DNA of 64,000 nt from Acheta domesticus (lineage: Eukaryota; Arthropoda; Insecta; Orthoptera; Gryllidae): NCBI GenBank assembly GCA_031308135.1, contig JAHLJT010008756.1, positions 131,500,997-131,564,996 of the forward strand, given 5' to 3'. The position numbers and the translations under genes are program-made. Numbering within the stretch: the stretch's first letter is position 1; the number at the start of each line of letters is the position of its first letter. A model generated the notes under the pieces. The model searched no databases. It was not told the DNA's origin and saw nothing but the letters and a program-made list of their open reading frames with translations. This document shows positions 52,335 through 63,841 of this stretch, piece by piece.

Positions 52335-52944
52335 TGGATACTTGGTTCACTCTTTAGTGAAATTCTGCTGCACTATTTTCTTCTTTTTGAGCAAAATCGA
52401 ACATCACTAAGGAGCTTGCACTTCGCGGGAGCGTCAATCTAACCATTAATCTACATAGTTACATCTACAGTTGAGCACAAATTGACGATATGATGTCGGT
52501 AATCGCTTCGAGTATGGTGAAATAAATACGCAATCGCCCATTACACATCACCAAATCTTCCTTCTGGTCTCCTGTTTTAAAGAGTCAATCAGTGGTTGCA
52601 AGAAAAGCATTCTTTGTAGAAAGGGCAGCTCAATAAATAATGAAATTAGGAGATTCAAATAACAATTAATATTTTTTACTTTGGGAAACAAAAATCCTCG
52701 ATACGTGTGATTTTTTTTCTGAGAATTACAGTACGTATTCTGAATATTTGTTTTCAAATTATTTTTTGAAATATAAAACAAAAATTTTGTTCAACTTGTT
52801 TGATTTATATATATTGCTAGCAGTGATATTCGCATAAAGAACTAACGAAAAGGGGTCCCACTTGCGCATCAATTACTTTTATAAAAATAAACTTCTGAAA
52901 TTCACTTGATGATATTCGGTGCGCTTAACTTTGGGATTGGAAAA
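52335..52944. other. AT-rich DNA, nothing recognised
   Basis: AT-rich, no gene or repeat recognised. Confidence 0.5.
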
Positions 52945-53124
52945 ATGAAGAAATTAGCCGGCCGCCGAGAGTTTTGCAGCGAAGCGGACCCAACTTGCCC
53001 GCGCTCCACGCTCTCAAAAGAGGTCTTGAATATGCGATTTCTAGAGCGCTCACTTTTCTCTCCCACGCGGTAAGCTGCAAGTCATTTGCATTCATCTGCC
53101 TCGCTAGCCGAGCGATGAGTTTCG
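52945..53124. other. CpG-rich island, non-repetitive part
   Basis: Unique GC-rich sequence with AT-rich inclusions, including an exact octamer ATTTGCAT (53084-53091). It abuts the G-rich minisatellite. Confidence 0.5.
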
Positions 53125-53790
53125 CCCGACCGCGGCGGAGGCGGCGAGGGCGGTGGGGGCGGCGAGGGTGGCGAGGGCGGCAACGGCGGTGGGGGCGGTG
53201 AGGACGGCAGGAGCGGTGGGGGCGGCGAGAGTGGTGAGGGCGGCCAGGGTGGTGAGGATGGCGGGGGCGGGGCGTGGGCGACGGGGTGGCGAGGGCGGCG
53301 AGGATGGCAACTGCGGGGGGGGGCGGTGAGGACGGCAGGGGTGGAGAGGGCGGCGAGAGCGGTGGGGGCGGCGAGAGTGGTGAGGGCGGCGAGGTAAGTA
53401 CGGCGGGGACGGCGGGGCGGCAGGGACGGCAGGAACGGCGGGGGCAGCGGGGCGGCGAGGGTGGCGTGGGTGGAGCGAGGGCGGGGCGGAGGCGGCGGGG
53501 TCGGTGAAGTCGGCAGGGGGAGGGGGCGGCGAGAGTGGTTTGGTCGGCGAGAGTGGTGAGGGCGGCAAGGGCGGTGAGGACAGCGGGGACGGCGGTGCGG
53601 CAGGGGCGGCGGGGAAGCGGGACAGCGGGGCGGCGGGGCGGCGGGGGTGGCGGGGCGGCGGGGCGGCGGGGCGGCGGGGCGGCGGGGCGGCGGGGCGGCG
53701 GGGCGGCTGGGCGGCTGGGCGGCGAGGGCGGCGTGGTGGAGCGAGGGCGGGGCCTGGGCGGGGGCGGCGGGGGCGGCGTAGCTGGGCCCT
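53125..53790. repeat. G-rich minisatellite (GGCGGCGAG 9-mers, then GGGCGGCG 8-mers)
   Basis: More than 600 bp. It begins as 9-bp-based units with GAG and GGT variants and becomes an 8-bp GGGCGGCG array at about 53650-53710. Multi-phase open frames on both strands are artefacts. Confidence 0.9.
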
Positions 53791-54774
53791 GACCGGGAGG
53801 TGGCCAGGAAGTTTTTCCCTGTTCACGCCGAGCGGAAAGCGCCGACGATGCACATTAAACATTCCTGAAGCGTGTTGGTCGGTGGTGGTGACGATTTAAA
53901 TCGGCGATGGCTCCTCGCGGTATTTCTACCTCTGATCTGTGTTATTTTAGGAATAATACATTTATGCAGCTCGTCGTCGTTTTGTTTTGTCTCCCTACTG
54001 ACGCATGCGTTGTTTTGGACACTAATAGCAACGTACGTTTGCACTTTCATTCTGGGGTGGGGTCGCAGAGAGGGCATGAATCCACTTAAATAAGCTTCGT
54101 CCACTAGACGAAGAACAGGTCTTCACCTAAGAGAGAATAATACTCGGATGAGTATCATGGTGCTCTTGATACTGATGCTTATAACTATTTATGGGGCAAA
54201 TGAATTACATTGTCTTTTGTTTTTTCTCTCACACGCCTCGCACTTTCCTGCAATGATTACATTAATAATAATTTTTATTTATTTACTATCCAGTTTTCAA
54301 TTGGATGTAATATCAAGAAAATAAAATGCATCCGAGAGTGAAAATACATTATATCCGTAATTAGTTTTATAATAAAGACGTACCTCGGTAGACGTTTGCA
54401 TTTCACAAAGAATGCTAAATTATATAAATTACCCTCAGTAGCGATGAGGGAAATAATACTTGGGAAAATGCTTATAGATAGAGTAATATAATAATAGTTT
54501 TGAAAGTGTCTGGTTCTAATTTATTTGTTTGAAATATCCCACACCCAAAATAATGCTACAAGTGTATGGATGATTATTACACACACACGCACATACACGC
54601 GCAGTGTCTTCCACTCTAATTCTAAATTTGTTTCTTGAAAGTTAGTTTTTTCAGCATTTTCCCAAATTACAATGTTCAGATATTATAACTCAACACGAAA
54701 CAAATAAGGACTGAACAGTATTATCGAGACGTTTTATCTACTTCGTAAAATTCCATTCTCACCGCTTTCCTTCG
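53791..54774. other. Mixed then AT-rich DNA, nothing recognised
   Basis: A moderate-GC segment at 53800-54120 has short open frames (up to 93 codons) without domains. After that AT-rich, with a CA run near 54581-54600. Confidence 0.45.
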
Positions 54775-55455
54775 CGATGTTCCTCCCCTTATTTTCCCTC
54801 TCACCTCCACTACCCCCCTATCACTCAATTCCTTCCACCGTCTGTAGTCCCTTCCATTCCATCTCATTCTCTTCTTTCCTTTGTCATCCCTCCCTTTTTC
54901 TGCCCCCTCTGTCGTCCCTTACGCAATCCTTCATTTCTATCTCAGCTCTCCCATCGCTTCTCACCATCTATTTTCCCCTTGCATTTTCTTCTCTCACTTT
55001 TTACCCTTTCATTCTCTTCCTTTTTCTTACTCCCCTCCCTTTCCTTCCCACTCCTTCCTTCACTTCCCATTTCTTCCTTTCTCTCTTACCCTTCCCTCTC
55101 ACTCTCATTTTTCGTCCATGTCTCTTCATTTCCCCTTTCATGCCATATCTTCTCTTCTCTTTACTTCGTCTATTCTCCCCTTTCTATCTTTCTCCTCCCT
55201 CCCTCTCTCCCACTTTCTCCCTCCCTCTCTCCCTCTTCCTCCTCCTCTCTGCCTCTCTCCCTCTCTCTCCCTCCCTCTCCCCTCTCCCTCTCTTTCTTTC
55301 TCTTTCCCTCTCGCTCCCTCTTTCCCTCTCTCTCCCTCTCTTTCCCTCTCTCTTCCTCACCAATCACTCTAACCCCTCCCAACCTCCCCTACATTCTTTT
55401 TTCCCTTGCAATCCACTCTTTCCCTCGTCACCTTCCTTCCCTTTCATCCCCCTGC
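54775..55455. repeat. Polypyrimidine tract, about 680 bp
   Basis: Nearly purine-free on the plus strand. CTCCCTCTCTCCC-type tandem units dominate at about 55190-55360. The 290-codon frame through it is a serine-, proline- and leucine-rich artefact. Confidence 0.85.
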
Positions 55456-55745
55456 AGAAACCTGCGCCTGCGCAGCGCGTCGAAGCCCCTGTACTCGCCG
55501 GGCGGGGACTCGGAGGGCGGTTGTTTAGGGCGTCGGATCGCCCCCTCCCCCCCCCGCGCCCTCTGAGGGCGATTTTATTGCGCTTCGGCAGCTCCTCCCC
55601 CTTCCACCCCCGCCCCCTCTCGGCTGACGCGCGCCTCAACGCGGCTTAGCGCCATTGTCATGCTGATGAGCGGCGGCGGCGGCGGGAAGGGGGAGGAGGC
55701 CGTGACGACGAGGACAGTGTCCTGCTGGTTGAGCGTAACGACAGA
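55456..55745. other. CpG-rich island
   Basis: Unique CpG-rich sequence after the pyrimidine tract. Contains CCATTGTCATGCTGATGAG (55652-55670), resembling a Sox-POU composite site, and a GGC run (55671-55686). Confidence 0.5.
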
Positions 55746-57380
55746 AGTTCGGTCTTCTCTACGTTTTGCGTTGTGATAAAGAATATTGTACTATAGAAAT
55801 GAGATGTCAGCGGCAATCTTACAAAGAGGTCTACTGATAAATTTATTTTGATGGCCTAAAAATATTGTTGCGACTAAGACAAGTTGTACATTTTTTATTT
55901 ATGTAATCCTGTGGAAATATATTACGGCAACGACTTGCGCCATTTCTTTAGTTTTCAAATTTTAAAAAAAGTGAATGTATTGATTAAACGTTCCGATTTC
56001 AGAGCTGCGAAATATTCATATTTTCAAAATAATGTGTTATTTTTGAGTTTTCAGAAAAAATCAATAGAAATGGTACATGACGCACTTTTGTGTGGTACAT
56101 TAGGTTCATGATACACAAAGATCAGCATGTTTTATGGAATTGGAATTGTTATTTTGTGAATAAACTGTCATCCAAAATATAAAATTAGAGAATAACTACC
56201 ATATAGAACTGTATTATCCAATAAATGGAATTGTTATTGTTGATTAAAATCTGTTAATTTATTTATTAACAAGAGAATTAAGTCGAAAATTTACGCTACC
56301 ATTCACATGAGGAAATCCAACAGAATTCTGTTTTGTTTTTGAAAAATTATCTTTCCAAGGAACGTCGATGCAAAGCTTCGATTCGTTACAAATTTCGTTG
56401 AACAAAACAATAAATGTTCAAGCATTCAAAAGTACTCCTGTAACATCGCACTCAATACGGCGAATATTTCCAAATTTACAGTTGTTCAAGAGACGCAATG
56501 GAAATTAGCGAGATTGGTTAAGTTATGCAATTTGCCCCTGGAGAGTCGTGACACAGCAAAATTGAATCGCTTCTCTTTTACCTTCATCATTTTAAGTGGC
56601 GTTCTTCCTTTGGACAGATCAGTTGTATTAAAAATATTTTTCAATTACTTAATAAACGAAATAAATGATTTTCAAAACACCTGGATAAAATTCCCGGAAG
56701 CAATGCGAAGCCATTTTAAAATTCGTGGCATTTAAAGATACAAATTAAACGAAATGAATTTTGTTTGAGCGCCGCGCAACTGAGCACGATTTCTTCCAAA
56801 ATTCAGTGTTAAAGACGGCGCATCGTAGGGAATCTATTTACCAACAGAAATGTCATCATTTCTTCTCAGAATCCCTCCAAGAAGAAGGAGCTGCCTGAAG
56901 TTGCCAGTGTTCTCTGGGGAACAACGGGAGATACGAAATTTTAGGGTTTCAGAAAGAAGTCACTGCGAAGCTACCCATCGTATGCACTGGCCGTAAAGGA
57001 AGAGGAATTTGTCAAGACGCAAAGAAATATAATATTGAAATAAAAAAAGTCGAATATAACGACAAAAATGTAATTGGACAATATTAATAAAATAATTCTT
57101 ATCGCTTAAGGAATTTATTGTGGAGGAAAACGTTTCTAACTCAATATATCAAAGCCGAAGTTTGGTCGATACCTCAGTGGAAAATAATGATACTATTAAG
57201 AAATAAAAACAACAGCTATTTACGATGTTGCCTCGACGGATTACAAGAAAAAGTAATTGAAGTCTTATCCCGTGTATGCGTAATAATGATTATATCTGCC
57301 ACATTGAATTTCAAATACTCGTGTTAGTGTAATTTTTATGTTGAAAATAGATAGTTTGTTTCTTCAGTGACCAAAAATTC
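55746..57380. other. AT-rich DNA, nothing recognised
   Basis: AT-rich, short frames only, no domains, no tandem repeats. Confidence 0.5.
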
Positions 57381-58280
57381 TTAGTGGTTCAAAATGTATT
57401 TGGAGGGGAAAAAACAATACAGGATGGAAATAAAAAATGAAATTCATCCACAAGAAAGGTTCTGCCGGGCTTCAGCCGAAAACAAGAGTAAGTTCAAAAA
57501 CCTATGTTTAAGTGGGAATTGTGCAGTAGAAGAGCCGGCTTGTCGGCGCAGTGACTTAGATACAGCACCTACGTGCGCATTACTGCACCAAGACTATGGA
57601 TTAGAATTCCGAGTAAGACACGGAAATTTTTCGCAGTGTAACATGTATATTTCCAGTAAACCATGTATCACCTATCAACCCGAATCCTACAGTAATTCCT
57701 TTATCTTCCCGAGAAAAATCTTGTGAATGTTGAGAAAAATACTCGTATGCAACGTAGTTGGGGTACGAGTTTTATCGCCCAGCGCCTTATCAATGCGGAC
57801 TGTTAGTCTTCCTCAAAACCGCACTAAGCACTTTCGATACCCCAACGGATTAACGGAGCTACACTGGTCCGACAATAGAAATACGTGCGGACGAGCTACA
57901 TCGGGGAGACGGGTAGGATGTCTGGTATGTGGCCGATGTGGCTTTGCAGTAAAAGGATGAGTTGAAAGACTAAACGTGTGGAGACGGCGCCAAGAAAGAA
58001 AAAACAAAACGTGAGTACGTGGGCGTAAAATACAAATATCATACACCGTGCAATACGAGGTGAGGCTAGGTGTCGACTGGCTGCCTTCCTGTAAACCGGA
58101 CAAGGCACCGATGAGCTTACGGAATGATTCCGGACCAAGTTAGGGCAGGAGCCTAGCTGGACCGCCGATAGAAACACAAGCAACATCAGCGGGAAGGGTG
58201 GTGGTGACTGGCAAGCCACCAAAGTGCCCTTTCAGTAAAAAAACAAGAAGCAACAACAACAACAACAAAACAACTGAGCT
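57381..58280 (+). repeat. Possible retroposon relic with CAA tail
   Basis: Composition rises to medium GC. Two diverged copies of one segment lie at about 57855-57960 and 58150-58245 (shared order: AATAGAAATAC or GATAGAAACAC, then a GGGAGACGGGT-like run, then TTTCAGTAAAA or TTTGCAGTAAAA). The block ends with CAACAACAACAAC (58253-58268), a simple tail as on some non-LTR elements. A 110-codon frame at 57394-57726 is unrecognised. Confidence 0.3.
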
Positions 58281-58705
58281 AAAAACTGCGCGAGGGTTGG
58301 AAGTGAAAACGAAACGTACAGTAGTGCTCAGAGATACCGCATCACCTCGATTATACTTGACTCGATCGTACTCGATCGACTCGATTGACTCGATAGTGTT
58401 TAATTTTGCGAAACAACGTTCCTGTGATGTCTCGGGTACTTGACATCCGTGCGTGAAAACTGTGGTCGGCTGTTCCGTTTACCTCTACCTCTGCCTAATT
58501 CTCTCGCTGCGATTGGCAGAATGTGTGATGACGCAATCATTCGTGCCGTAAGATCTAATACATCATCACCGTCTAATACATCATAACGCCAGATAATGAA
58601 CGATTTCTTACGACAGGGAAAGTCGTTTAAAATGTTGGAGTACAAAAAACACAAATATGACATCGCGCAGTACACGTTCTTAGAGGCCGGAAGAGGAAGG
58701 GGGGG
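58281..58705. other. Mixed DNA with short ACTCGATCG tandem
   Basis: At about 58348-58396, five or six degenerate units of GACTCGATCG or TACTCGATCG occur. The remainder is unremarkable. Confidence 0.5.
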
Positions 58706-59362
58706 GAGGGGTCGCTTTGGAACGAAGACACCTTTGTGCCCCGCAAGCTGCGCAAATGAAGCTCCGCGTGATGACAACGCGGCCTCAGCCGCACGCTGTT
58801 CCCAGAAGCGGTCGCTGCGACGCCCCCACCCACCCCGCCCCCGCCCCGCTCCGCCCCGTCCCACCCCGTCCCGCCCCCCCACGTCCCGCCACGTCCCGCG
58901 ACGTGCCGCCCCGCCCCTCCTCTCCCCACCTCGCCCCTCCCCTCCCCACCCCGCCCCCCCTCCCCACCTCGCCCCGCCCCGCCCCGACTCGCCCGCCCCG
59001 ACTCGCCCGCCCCACTTCGCTCCGCCCCGCCCTGCCCCGCCACGTCCCGCCACGCCACACCACCCGGCACGACGCGACGCGAAGCGCCTGTCGCACCGCA
59101 ATTGTTCTCTCTCCGAGGGGGATGGGGAGGGGGAGGCGTGGCGTCGCCGCTTCCGCCCGAGCGCGCGTTTCATAGTGCGGAGACACTTTTGACGTCGCCG
59201 CTCCGCGCAGCGCAGCCCCGCGCCGCTTCGCTTCGCCGGCCGCCACGCGCGCGCGGGCGCGCGGCTCTCCCGGTGTTTGCTGCCTGCGCGCGCCGGTGCG
59301 CAGCCGCCGCCTCAGGCGCAGAGCACGCCCGGCTGCGCGCGGCCGCTGGCGGGAGCGGCGCC
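58706..59362. other. CpG island with C-rich minisatellite (58830-59065)
   Basis: CCCCGTCCCGCC- and CCCCGACTCGCC-type units make up 58830-59065, flanked by unique CpG-rich sequence (58706-58830 and 59070-59360). No coding domain, though frames of about 250 codons stay open by composition. Confidence 0.75.
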
Positions 59363-59452
59363 GGGAGAGCTGGCTCAGGGCGTCAACTGGTGTCACTGCA
59401 GTCCCTCTGACCGGGCGGTCCCAGGGTTACACTCCTGACGCTAGAAGGATGG
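59363..59452 (+). mobile_element. SINE-1 head, upstream monomer of a dimer
   Basis: A second SINE-1 tRNA-like head (GAGCTGGCTCAGGGCGTCAA through CCCAGGGTTACACTCC) lies 164 bp upstream of the complete copy. It stops after the head and joins the linker found also at 24861-24933. Confidence 0.8.
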
Positions 59453-59526
59453 GGCAGAGACCAGCCTAGGTTTTAGGATCTGTCGAAGGGTAATTGTGAA
59501 GAAATGTAGCGGCACAGGTACAAACG
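59453..59526 (+). repeat. SINE-1 dimer linker
   Basis: Same 73-bp segment as at 24861-24933 (GGCAGAGACCAGCCTAGG to GGCACAGGTACAAAC), here between two SINE-1 heads. Confidence 0.8.
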
Positions 59527-60067
59527 GGGAGAGATGGCTCAGTGCATCATCTGATGTCACTGCAGTCCCTCTGACAGGGTGCTCCTAGGACTCCACTCCG
59601 CATGGCGGCAGGATTTTCGACACTAGCTTGTCAGCTAGGTCGAATTCAGTCGCTGTCTGGAGGAGAATTCTAGCGGCCGGCTGCTCTGTTCGATAGTTTT
59701 CCGTGGTTTCTACGATCAACACCAAGCGAATGAAGGAGCAGTACCCTAACAAACCGGCTACGGTCCGCGCGCGATCTTTCCTTCCTCTTCCTTGTTCTAT
59801 CCTCATCTCTTATACCCAAATGCACTACACTACCACACAGGCCGGGAGACCGGTCGGAAGCTTAGTGCTTGTTTCATGTGGGGCGATGCCCCGCTGGTGG
59901 GAGATACCTGGCTAGGGAAAACCGTACGAAACGAGTATGTCGACGCTGAATCTTACCATCCAGCGGAAGAAAATCAAAGCCACCTACCGAGGAAAAATAT
60001 GCACTGCACTTACGGAACTACTGACCTTAGCTGTTGACGCACCCGCAAACACTCATCAATCAATCAA
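59527..60067 (+). mobile_element. SINE-1, full-length copy
   Basis: Head GAGATGGCTCAGTGCATCAT, damaged B box (GGACTCCACTCC), complete body and ATCAATCAATC tail. Canonical order of all body blocks, with a disturbed stretch near 59925-59960. Non-coding. Confidence 0.9.
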
Positions 60068-60555
60068 AGCGCCGTACTAGTATCGTTGGCTTGTATCGCG
60101 TCACGGAAATTTATAAGGAAATTGCATTGCAAGTACGTTACCTTACTACATATTACAAATGATTTGATCAGAATATTTTACTTATGTAGGTTAGTCAGTT
60201 CTTTACTTCGTAAATAAAGATTTACTAGTACCATTTCCTTTTGCGTGTATTTAAATATGTCCTGCTAGCACACCAGTAATTTTGTACATAACTCTACAGA
60301 AATATTTAGTAAAATAGTTATGAAAATTATTTTCTAAAATGTTTCAAAATATTGAACCATTTTTGAGCATTCGTATTAAAAAATTATTTCCAAAATATAT
60401 ATTTCCTATTAGAAAAAATATTTATTATTCGTGTCACATTCAATTTTTATGAATGTTTACTTACAAATACTTCTGCAAAAACTTGTTCAATAAATATTAC
60501 AGAATTTAAGTCAATTTTCTGAATTACATAGGTAAAACACTGATTCCATGCAAGC
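60068..60555. other. AT-rich DNA, nothing recognised
   Basis: Strongly AT-rich, no structure recognised. Confidence 0.5.
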
Positions 60556-60900
60556 CTTGATTACTTCCAGGCTAGATTGGTGTCGTTGGGGTTTTAATCT
60601 CTCCCTCGGAATTCGAGCGAGCGGGGGGGGGAGGAGTGGCTGCACGCAGCGTCCATCTCGTAAAGTACTTCCCCGGGGATTGAATAACAAGCACAGCGGG
60701 GGGAAGCGGGCGGGGGTGGGGCCGGAGTCGTGATTATGAACCCTATCAACGCGCCGGACTAAGTAGAAAATTGAGACTTCCGACGGCGACGACGCTGGAC
60801 AAACGAGGTTTCCTTCCTCCGGTGCTTTCGTCTCACCCCTCCCAGGTGGCGCTCGCTGTGTCACCGCGCGCAAGTTCGCGCGGACAAATGTACTCATGCA
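60556..60900. other. CpG-rich island
   Basis: Unique CpG-rich sequence with a G run (60625-60634). Frames of 61 and 128 codons on opposite strands lack domains. Confidence 0.5.
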
Positions 60901-61885
60901 TCCGCCGAAAATTGATATTCAGCGTAAAGTAACTGCAGTGGATTTTTTTATAGGCTGTGCTGCACAAGAGAGTGCAGTGTAGTAATCCACGAAATTGTCA
61001 TTGCATTATGTTGAGATGGAAAGTAATTAATGCAATTGAAGGACTTGTTTCTTAAGTGACGTATATCAAACTACAATTTTTAGGAAGGGAAAATATTAAC
61101 ATTCAGCCTTATAATTCATGATTCAACAATTTTCGGGTACCGTTTAACCCAAAAATAACAGAGTTTTAGAGCACTATGTGATAGCATGAAAAACAAGGAT
61201 TTGAAAAATATATTGACACGTAAAACAAAAATACAAACAGAAATGGAGTTACATCTTAAAAAATAAGCTCTTCAATTCTGTGTTCAATGCAACGATTTTG
61301 AATTATTTAATTACTTGAATTTGCCTTTAATTGGTGTTAGTTTTTTATTTAAAAAGGAAAAAAATAATTGTTCTCATTAATAACAAATATTTTGCACAAT
61401 TAATGTACACGCTAGTCGAAATAGTGACAAGGATCAGTATTTGAATCTTCAATGGCACTGATTTAATATATGGAAATTGTATAGACCTAAGCATAGAACA
61501 ATGAAAGGTGGATCACAGAGATGTAGATTTCCGAATATGCAAGGAAATAAAGGACGTAAAAGATGAAAATAACCCTCAAAGTTATAGTTTTTTGTGATAT
61601 TAAAATATTCATACGTTTCCATCTGCTGTCCATTCACTGTGATTATGAAATAGTTCAAATTACAGCGCGTAGTCGTGCCCCGGCTGATGTCTTATTAAAC
61701 CCTATTTAAATCCTTACAGCAAAAATGTTCACTTGCCTATATCTCGCAATCGTTTCCATGTGGGTTACCATTTTCTTAAGCCGGAGCTCTTCAATTAATA
61801 TTGTAATCATTCACACATCGCTTTCTTATTAGTCTAACTCACTTTTGTTTTTTCTTTACAATTCTTAAAGCGACAAATGTGGAGT
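60901..61885. other. AT-rich DNA, nothing recognised
   Basis: No gene, element end or tandem repeat seen. Confidence 0.5.
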
Positions 61886-62260
61886 TCTTTAAGAATCGAA
61901 GGCCTTGCTGCAATGGCGCGGAAGGAGCGTCCACTGCGCCGCCGACCGCCGCGCGCTCTGTGCTGAGGAGGGGAAGGGAGGGGAAGCGGCGGAGGGGAGG
62001 GGCGCTGATAAGCCGCGAAAAATAATTACTGCGGCGAGCGGCGGGCGCCCCGGCCGTATGTCGCAGGGGACGCGCGGGACATTTGTACTGCGGCGAATGG
62101 GGCAGGGGGAGGGGGAGGGGAGGGGCAGATACAGCTCGGAAGACAATGACCGCCCCTCCCACTCCTTCCACCTCCCCTCTCTTTCGACCGGCGGTCGCCC
62201 CTCAGGCGCAGGAAGACCGTGCTTCAACTGCTCAATAATCCTCCTCACACACACCCTCAT
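61886..62260. other. CpG-rich island
   Basis: CpG-dense with GGGGAGGGG patches (61975-62005 and 62100-62125) around a unique core containing GCGAAAAATAATTACTGCGG. Overlapping frames on both strands without domains. Confidence 0.5.
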
Positions 62261-63305
62261 CGCATGCCTTTCTTTCTATGATTGCTGCGAACAATGAGGC
62301 AAACGATTTCATGTGTTGTACTTATTTGTTCACTTACTACGATTCCTTCAATTATTAATTAATCAATTTTATTTTACAAATTTGTATATACAACAGTTGA
62401 ATAACAACATACATATACATTATATACACATATAATTCTCTACATACTAAGAATGTAATAATACGCTACATTCTAAACCCTTTCCTGTATTTATCAAACA
62501 TACCGAACTGTTCACCTTTTCTCCTCTAATACCCACCTCATCTTATCCTGAATATTTTACCTTGCCCACATTCTTCCTTCGTCGAAAACCGCACATTTGT
62601 CTAAAATGTTCCCAATCTTCATCTTCCATCTCAGATTCTACATTTCCCCCTTAACTATTCAGTTAATATTTGCCCGCTCTCATTTCATTACCTAACCTAT
62701 ATCTTGCTATACTACGACTGTCACTTTCTTTACATTTACCGTTTCAATAGTTAGGAATATCAATCATCCGAATAATTTTAACTCATTTAAAGTTTGAATT
62801 CCTTATATTTTCGTAATATACCTTATCTTTCTTAAGTGAAGTGTTGATCCTTCCATTATTATATTTTTAAATAAATGAATATATTTGTCTAAGTGAATTT
62901 TTTAAACACACTTTGATAAAGAGTGAATGTCAATTTGATTTTATAGGCTGTAAAAATTAACTACACATTACATCTAGAGGCTCTCCTATACAACAGTAGC
63001 GTTCAATGAAACGGCATCACCTAAGAAAAATGAGCATTCTGTATTTTCTGTATTTTACAAATCTTTCATATTATAAGCAAAAATTAGTACAAATTGGCAA
63101 TCATATATTTTATGTGGATTATACGATATTTCCGATTGCATTACCTTCCTAACTCACTCGATTTTTGCAAACCAGATGGTGTATTTTTAGGATTATATTG
63201 CAGATTACAACTGTGAGCAAGGTGATGCGGTTATTTAGCAGTGCTATACTTTGTTTTCCCGAATACAATGACTCCTTGCATTTAGAACGAGTCATTGAAG
63301 TAAAT
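62261..63305. other. AT-rich DNA, nothing recognised
   Basis: AT-rich. A short minus-strand stretch near 62550-62650 could encode about 35 non-repetitive residues, but nothing supports it as an exon. Confidence 0.45.
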
Positions 63306-63529
63306 CAGCGGTGTCGAACTCTTCTATCGGTGGCAGTGGCTCACTTCGTGTCACCATGGCATGCCACGAGCTTCTCTTCTCAACTAGCGTCGGAAAAGGC
63401 TGCTATTAGTAGTAACCGTGCTGTTTTACAATGGTGTTGGCGTTGTCTTTTGTGGCCGGGTGATGAACTACTTGGAGGAGCCCCTCGTGCCATAGACTCC
63501 TGCTCGTGGCATCGAGCTTGGCAACACTG
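63306..63529 (+). mobile_element. hAT-type MITE, family M1
   Basis: From CAGCGGTGTCGAACTC to TTGGCAACACTG. Flanks AAGTAAAT (63298-63305) and ATGTAAAC (63530-63537) share six of eight bases. First of three copies in a row. Confidence 0.8.
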
Positions 63530-63572
63530 ATGTAAACGTGGCCTCGCAGCAACCCCACGTCTTCCAATAGGG

Positions 63573-63789
63573 CAGTGGTGTCAAGGTCTCCTACTGGTGG
63601 CAGTGGCACGCCTCGCGACACCATGCCATGCCACGAGCTGCTCTGCCCACTACGAGAGGAAACTATTAGTAGTAACCCCGCAGTTTACAATAGGGATGGC
63701 GTAGTCTGTGGCCGGGTGATGAACTGCGTGGAGGAACGATTTCGTCGTGCCACGAACTCCTGCTCGTGGCATCGACCTTAGCAACACTG
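63573..63789 (+). mobile_element. hAT-type MITE, family M1, within a tandem duplication
   Basis: Standard family ends but no matching 8-bp flanks (CAATAGGG against GTATAAAA). The flanking ACGTGGCCTCGC and CTTCCAATAGGG words recur around the next copy, so this copy arose by tandem duplication rather than by transposition. Confidence 0.8.
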
Positions 63790-63841
63790 GTATAAAACGT
63801 GGCCTCGCCGCAACGTCTTTCAAATACGTCTTCCAATAGGG

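Noticed and set aside
53872..54093. 73-codon frame with hydrophobic segments (small membrane protein)
   Set aside because: No family match, no partner exon, adjoining frames are also open, and the start lies at the edge of a G-rich repeat.
54777..55649. 290-codon serine/proline/leucine-rich frame
   Set aside because: Pure polypyrimidine tract translated; the apparent hydrophobic stretches reflect CTC, TTC and CTT codons only.
62550..62660. Short minus-strand exon of about 35 residues with a possible splice donor
   Set aside because: Too short, no family match, weak acceptor context and AT-rich flanks; chance is the simpler explanation.
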